Assembly: GCF_018305005.1 (NCBI RefSeq)
Contig: NZ_JAGQEG010000045.1
Coordinates: 1-44,984, forward strand
Length of the DNA stretch: 44,984 nucleotides
Direction of reading: 5' to 3'
Source: Collimonas silvisoli
GTDB taxonomy: Bacteria > Pseudomonadota > Gammaproteobacteria > Burkholderiales > Burkholderiaceae_D
Below the pieces are notes generated by a model that was not told where the DNA came from, ran no database searches, and worked only from the letters and a program-made list of their open reading frames with translations. Both the position numbers and the translations under genes were made by a program. This document shows, in pieces, positions 41,214-44,984 of the stretch; positions within the stretch are counted from its first letter, which is position 1; each line of letters starts with the position of its first letter.

Positions 41214-41972
41214 TCAGGGGTGATCGTGTTTGCCGCATACCGGGCAGCCGGCATCGCGGGCAACGCCGATGCGGGTCCATTCCATGCTGCGCGCATCCAG
41301 CATCAGCAAGAAACCCGACAAGGAAGTACCGATGCCGGCGATCAGCTTGAGCGCTTCGGCCGCTTGCATGCTGCCGATGATGCCGACCAGCGGTGCGAAT
41401 ACGCCCATGGTGGCACAGGCGACTTCTTCAAATTCCCGATCCGGCGGGAACAGGCAGGCATAACAAGGCGAGCTGGCGTCGCGCGCATCGAATACGCTGA
41501 TCTGGCCGTCGAACCGGATCGCCGCGCCGGAGACCAAAGGCACTTGATGGGCGACGCAGGCGGCATTGATGGCTTGCCGCGTGGCGAAGTTGTCGCTGCA
41601 ATCGATCACCACGTCGGCGGCGCTGATCAGTTGATCGAGACGCGCCTGGTCGGCGCGCTCCGCCAATGCTTCCACCTGGATATCCGGATTGATTTGCGTC
41701 ATGGCGGTTTTGCCAGAGCTGACCTTGGCCAGGCCGACGCGTTCGCTGGTGTGCAGGATTTGCCGTTGCAGATTGGTCAGGTCGACATTGTCGTTATCCA
41801 CCAGCGTGATGTGGCCAACTCCGGCCGACGCCAGATACATGGCAACCGGCGAGCCGAGGCCGCCGGCGCCGACGATCAACGCATGCGCCGCCAGAAATTT
41901 TTCCTGGCCGGCGATGTCGATGTCATCCAACAGGATGTGCCGTGAATAGCGGAGTAGTTGCTGGTCGTTCAT
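41214..41972 (-). CDS. moeB: MoeB/ThiF-family sulfur-carrier adenylyltransferase
   Basis: The 252-residue E1-like enzyme adenylates the C-terminal Gly of a small sulfur carrier (MoaD or ThiS). Signatures: RYSRHILLDDIDIAGQEKFL, the ATP-binding loop IVGAGGLGSPVAMYLASAG, DNDNVDLTNLQRQILH, and a four-cysteine zinc site from CYAC and CPVC near the C-terminus. ATG 41972 is chosen since family similarity begins at MNDQQLLRYSRH; upstream codons are not conserved and no strong ribosome site is evident. MoeB and ThiF cannot be told apart safely by sequence alone. It is alone on its strand, after the ctpA terminator. Confidence 0.9.
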   Translation of the reverse strand: MNDQQLLRYSRHILLDDIDIAGQEKFLAAHALIVGAGGLGSPVAMYLASAGVGHITLVDNDNVDLTNLQRQILHTSERVGLAKVSSGKTAMTQINPDIQVEALAERADQARLDQLISAADVVIDCSDNFATRQAINAACVAHQVPLVSGAAIRFDGQISVFDARDASSPCYACLFPPDREFEEVACATMGVFAPLVGIIGSMQAAEALKLIAGIGTSLSGFLLMLDARSMEWTRIGVARDAGCPVCGKHDHP

Positions 41973-42053
41973 GGTGAGCCGCCAAATAGATAAACAATAC
42001 TGCGGAAATTTCACCGCAGTGCCGGGCAATGGCACCGCGGGTAGGGCGAACGT

Positions 42054-42077
42054 AAAAAAGGCCGCATCGCTGCGGCC
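42054..42077 (-). terminator. Rho-independent terminator of the envC-ctpA transcript
   Basis: On the minus strand GGCCGCA (42077-42071), loop GCGA and TGCGGCC (42066-42060) are followed by six T (42059-42054). It closes the leftward ctpA transcript and lies upstream of moeB. It is separated from ctpA by the palindromic element at 42080-42136. Confidence 0.9.
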
Positions 42078-42079
42078 CT

Positions 42080-42136
42080 AGGGCCTGTTAACATTTGATT
42101 TGGGAGATGCGTTCCAATCAAATGTTAACAGGCCCT
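42080..42136. repeat. 57-bp palindromic element with perfect 21-bp arms
   Basis: Arm 42080-42100 (AGGGCCTGTTAACATTTGAT and one T) is the exact reverse complement of 42116-42136; the 15-base centre is TGGGAGATGCGTTCC. The element fills the space between the ctpA stop and its own terminator. It may be a small mobile (MITE- or REP-like) element or a strong mRNA-protecting hairpin. No second copy was found in this window. Confidence 0.85.
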
Positions 42137-42155
42137 GGTTTAGCGTGAAAAACGA

Positions 42156-43667
42156 TTATTTTTTCTCGTTCTTCGATTCATCTTTCTTGATGATGGCGCC
42201 GTCTTCCGGAGCCGGCTTGTCATCTTTGGAGGTCTTGCCGTCCTTGTCGGTTTCCGAGCGGATTTCCGGTTTTACCTTGGATACTTGTACCGGCAGACCC
42301 TTCAACTGGTTCAGCGCCTGCACCAGCTGGAAATCTTCCTTGCTGCCGAATTCCAATGGCTTGCGTTTCTTTTCAATCGCGGCAATGCGCTGTGCTTCTT
42401 CCAGTTCGTCGACCTTGGCAGCGGCAACTTCGGGACCCTTATCGGTATCATTGCTCAGATGCTTGGTCAGGTCGGCTTCGCGCAGACGCAGGCCGTTCAA
42501 GCCGTCGCCGTCGGCATACTCATCCACCATCACATCCGGCACGATGCCTCTGGCTTGGATCGAGCGGCCGTTCGGCGTGTAGTAACGGGCAGTGGTCAGC
42601 TTGACCGCGGTGTTGCGCTCCGGCGGCAGGGCGATCACCGATTGCACCGAACCCTTGCCGAAGGTTTGCGTGCCCATGATGGTGGCGCGCTTATAGTCTT
42701 GCAAGGCGCCGGCCACGATTTCCGAGGCGGAGGCGGAGCCGGTATTGACCAAGACTACCATCGGCACCTTCTTCAGCGCTTCCGGCAGGCGCGCCAGCGG
42801 GTCATTGCCCGGATTGGCATAGTATTCGCGCTTGGCGTAGAACGATGCCTTCGAGCTTGGCAGCTGGCCGTTGGTGGTGACCACCACCGCATCCTTGGGC
42901 AGGAAGGCGGCGGAGACACCGATCGCGCCCGGCAATACGCCGCCCGGATCGTTCCGCAAATCCAGCACCAGGCCCTTCAGATTCGGTTCTTGCGCGTAGA
43001 CGGTGGCAATTTTCTTGGCCATGTCGTCGACCGTCGGTTCCTGGAACTGAGTCACCCGCAGCCAGGCGTAACCCGGTTCGATCACTTTCGCCTTGACGCT
43101 TTGCACGCGGATTTCCTGGCGCGTGATGCTGAAGATCAGCGGCTTGTCTTCATCCTTGCGCGAGATGGTCAGGGTGATCTTGGTGTTAGGCTCGCCGCGC
43201 ATGCGCTTGACTGCTTGCTCCAAGGTCAGGCCCTTGACCGGGGTAGCGTCGAGGCGGGTGATCAGGTCGCCGGCCTTGATGCCAGCGCGGTAGGCCGGCG
43301 AATCCTCGATCGGCGAAACCACCTTGATATAGCCGTCTTCCATGCCGACTTCGATGCCGAGGCCGACAAACTTGCCTTGGGTGCTCTCGCGCAGTTCCTT
43401 GTAGGCCTTCTTGTCCAGATAGGCGGAATGCGGATCGAGCGAGGCCACCATGCCGGAAATGGCTTCGGTCAACAGTTTTTTATCGTCGGCCGGTTCGACA
43501 TAATCGGATTTGATCAGGCCGAAAACATCGGCCAGTTGCCGCAATTCTTCCAGCGGCAACGGTGCTGCGGCACTTTTCTGTGCAATCGCGTCGAACTGGA
43601 TGGAAGCGCCTATCCCTGCAATGACGCCCAGACTGATCAGACCGATATTCTTGAGTTTACTGCCCAT
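42156..43667 (-). CDS. ctpA: Carboxy-terminal processing protease CtpA (S41 family)
   Basis: The 503-residue periplasmic serine protease has an N-terminal signal/anchor (IGLISLGVIAGIGASIQF), a helical segment, a PDZ domain at about 95-180 (VGLGIEVGMEDGYIKVVSPI, ending before RKDEDKPL), and an S41 catalytic domain with VLVNTGSASASEIVAGALQD (catalytic Ser in SAS) and the Lys in GTQTFGKGSVQ, forming a Ser-Lys dyad. The C-terminus is an unusually charged Lys/Asp/Glu tail (about 40 residues). It degrades or matures cell-envelope proteins such as peptidoglycan hydrolases. ATG 43667 begins 3 bases after the EnvC-like gene; AGGTG serves as ribosome site. Confidence 0.93.
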   Translation of the reverse strand: MGSKLKNIGLISLGVIAGIGASIQFDAIAQKSAAAPLPLEELRQLADVFGLIKSDYVEPADDKKLLTEAISGMVASLDPHSAYLDKKAYKELRESTQGKFVGLGIEVGMEDGYIKVVSPIEDSPAYRAGIKAGDLITRLDATPVKGLTLEQAVKRMRGEPNTKITLTISRKDEDKPLIFSITRQEIRVQSVKAKVIEPGYAWLRVTQFQEPTVDDMAKKIATVYAQEPNLKGLVLDLRNDPGGVLPGAIGVSAAFLPKDAVVVTTNGQLPSSKASFYAKREYYANPGNDPLARLPEALKKVPMVVLVNTGSASASEIVAGALQDYKRATIMGTQTFGKGSVQSVIALPPERNTAVKLTTARYYTPNGRSIQARGIVPDVMVDEYADGDGLNGLRLREADLTKHLSNDTDKGPEVAAAKVDELEEAQRIAAIEKKRKPLEFGSKEDFQLVQALNQLKGLPVQVSKVKPEIRSETDKDGKTSKDDKPAPEDGAIIKKDESKNEKK

Positions 43668-43670
43668 GTT

Positions 43671-44984
43671 TCACCTAGTAGTTACCCATCCGAGTGGGTC
43701 AAACGCACGGCCTTGATGCCGAATTTCAAAGTATAAACCTGATTGTTCATTACCGCCGCTGTTGCCGGCGCTGGCAATCACGTCGCCGGTTTTCACGGCG
43801 TCTCCGGGACGTTTCAATAATGCCTGATTATTACCGTAAATCGTCATGTACTGGCTGCCGTGATCCACAATGATCAGATTGCCAAAACCGCGCAGCCAGT
43901 CGGCAAACACCACCCGGCCGGCGGCAACCGCCTTGACTTCGCTGCCTTCGGCGGTGCGGATAAACAAACCTTTCCAGCTTGGGCCGTCGCCGCGCTTGCT
44001 GCCAAAGCGGGCCATGACGTCGCCGCGCACCGGCAGCCTGAGCTGGCCGCGCAGGGATTCGAACGGCCTGCCGTAGGCGTTATCCTTGGCGTCGGCTTCC
44101 GGGGTCAGATCGTTGCGTGCTGTCGACGGCGGGGCTGGCGTTGCCGCCACCGCCGGCGGCTGATCGTCGTCGATCGCATCCGGATTCGGGACCTTCGGCT
44201 TGACCTGATTATCGGTGGCCGGCGGCTTATTGGCTTGCGCGGCGCGCTGTTGCTCAAGCAAACGCTGGCGCTCACGTTCACGCGCTGCCTGGGCTTGGGC
44301 CTTGGCTTGCGCCTGTGCCAGTTGCTGCTGGCGCAACTTCTCGCGCGCCGCGGCATCGGCTTTCTTTTGCGCTTCGATCAATTGCGCCAGCTTGTCGACC
44401 AAGCCTGACAGCCGCTGATCGTCGCGCTGGATATTGCCGGCTTCCTTGCGCTGGCTGGCCAGTTTGCTGGACAGCTGGGTCAGCAGGGCAGCGCGCTTGG
44501 CCTTTTCCTTTTCCAGCAGATTCTTTTGATCGCGCTGTTCCTGGGCGATTTCATCCAGGTCATCCTTGGCGTTCTGGGCTTCAGTCTGGTTGGCTTCCAC
44601 CGCGGCCAGATTGGCGCGCAGCGATTCCAGCAGTCTGGCTTGCGCCTGCGAAACATAACCCATGTATTGCAGATCGCGATTGATGCGATTCGGGTTGTCG
44701 CCCGATAACAGCAATTTAATGCGGTCTTCATTGCCGGCTACGTATTGCTGGCGTAGCAGGTTGGCTAGCTGGGTCTGCTGCAAAGCTACCGTCTTGCTCA
44801 ACTCGTCGTGCTGTTTCGCCAGCTTGGCCAGTTTGGCTTCGGTCTGTTGTTGTTCCGCGCCGAGATCGCGCAAGGAGCGGGTGGCCTTGGAAACCGCGGC
44901 TTCGGAGTCGGCCAGGGCGTCGCTGGCGCTGTCTTTCTCGGTTTCGGTCTGGCCGATGTCGCGCTTGAGATTATCCAGTTTTTG
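43671..44984 (-). CDS. envC: EnvC-like murein hydrolase activator (partial, N-terminus off the right edge)
   Basis: At least 437 residues are encoded; the frame is still open at base 44984, so the signal peptide and start are missing. Before about 275 residues of long coiled coil rich in Gln, Lys and Ala (for example KAKAQAQAARERERQRLLEQ) comes a Pro-rich linker and then a LytM/M23 domain (LPVRGDVMARFGSKRGDGPSW, quoted here from LPVRGDVMARFG). The zinc ligands of active LytM proteins are lost: the H-x-G-x-D position reads WKGLFI and the HLHFE position reads SGLYFEIR. This is the pattern of EnvC, which activates amidases AmiA/B at the septum rather than cutting itself. ctpA follows with a 3-base gap. 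Confidence 0.88.
   Translation of the reverse strand, partial: QKLDNLKRDIGQTETEKDSASDALADSEAAVSKATRSLRDLGAEQQQTEAKLAKLAKQHDELSKTVALQQTQLANLLRQQYVAGNEDRIKLLLSGDNPNRINRDLQYMGYVSQAQARLLESLRANLAAVEANQTEAQNAKDDLDEIAQEQRDQKNLLEKEKAKRAALLTQLSSKLASQRKEAGNIQRDDQRLSGLVDKLAQLIEAQKKADAAAREKLRQQQLAQAQAKAQAQAARERERQRLLEQQRAAQANKPPATDNQVKPKVPNPDAIDDDQPPAVAATPAPPSTARNDLTPEADAKDNAYGRPFESLRGQLRLPVRGDVMARFGSKRGDGPSWKGLFIRTAEGSEVKAVAAGRVVFADWLRGFGNLIIVDHGSQYMTIYGNNQALLKRPGDAVKTGDVIASAGNSGGNEQSGLYFEIRHQGRAFDPLGWVTTR

Noticed and set aside
42285-43736. 483-residue open frame on the plus strand opposite ctpA
   Set aside because: No recognisable domain and overlaps fully with a well-supported protease gene.
44871-44873. 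TTG at this position as the start of the EnvC-like gene
   Set aside because: The frame continues without a stop to the right edge, and the residues before it (LDNLKRDIGQTETEK) continue the coiled coil, so the true start is outside the window.

Overview
The window is about 45 kb of densely coding, GC-rich chromosomal DNA from a betaproteobacterium, most likely Burkholderiales/Oxalobacteraceae (Collimonas-, Janthinobacterium- or Herbaspirillum-like). This assignment is an inference. It rests on a DUF3717 protein, a SlmA-type regulator next to a HAD nucleotidase, a phasin (implying PHA storage), a fused LivM-LivG transporter subunit and general codon style. Apart from an IS3-family transposase tail at the left edge and one RelBE/StbDE-type toxin-antitoxin pair, the region looks like core or long-resident accessory chromosome. 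No tRNA, rRNA, CRISPR array or prophage was seen.

Layout. 1-135: IS3 remnant. 258-1436: PLP aminotransferase. 1544-7776: a complete ribose operon (rbsB-A-C-R-K-D) behind a promoter overlapped by a perfect 22-bp LacI-type palindrome, with a strong RNA hairpin between rbsB and rbsA. 7796-9578: a possibly leaderless DUF3717 gene converging with a B12-binding radical SAM enzyme. 9634-13803: a ferric-iron ABC transporter in three separately oriented genes (permease left, ATPase right, binding protein left), a 27-residue membrane mini-protein after the ATPase, and a Fur-like site upstream of the binding protein. 13891-16579: patatin phospholipase coupled to an M15 peptidase, then a phasin. 16579-18864: LysR regulator divergent from a DoxX/DODA-type dioxygenase pair.

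The most interesting part is 18905-28549. A leftward operon exbD-tonB-receptor-exbB-pld builds a dedicated TonB uptake machine. Its last gene is a secreted two-HKD phospholipase-D-fold protein whose motifs recall the PLD3/PLD4 and poxvirus F13 branch (nucleic-acid 5'-exonucleases/lipid enzymes) more than cardiolipin synthases. After a membrane protein and a small winged-helix regulator comes a rightward pair: a lipoprotein metallophosphoesterase that shares one base with the gene of a di-haem cytochrome c peroxidase. I infer a phosphodiester (possibly nucleic acid) scavenging system; the substrate is not shown by the sequence.

28721-29295: StbDE-like toxin-antitoxin with three hexamers on an exact 12-bp period upstream. 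29342-34701: FAD-dependent dehydrogenase (COG2509 type), an MnmC whose methyltransferase half has lost its signature motifs, a TraB/GumN protein and a HAD pyrimidine nucleotidase. 34794-40208: slmA-like regulator and a liv-type ABC operon with fused permease-ATPase. 40294-41207: a clear FMN riboswitch before a type II lumazine synthase, with a hairpin covering the ribosome binding site and a terminator after it. 41214-44984: MoeB/ThiF adenylyltransferase, CtpA protease and an EnvC-like amidase activator running off the right edge. A 57-bp element with perfect 21-bp arms sits between ctpA and its terminator.
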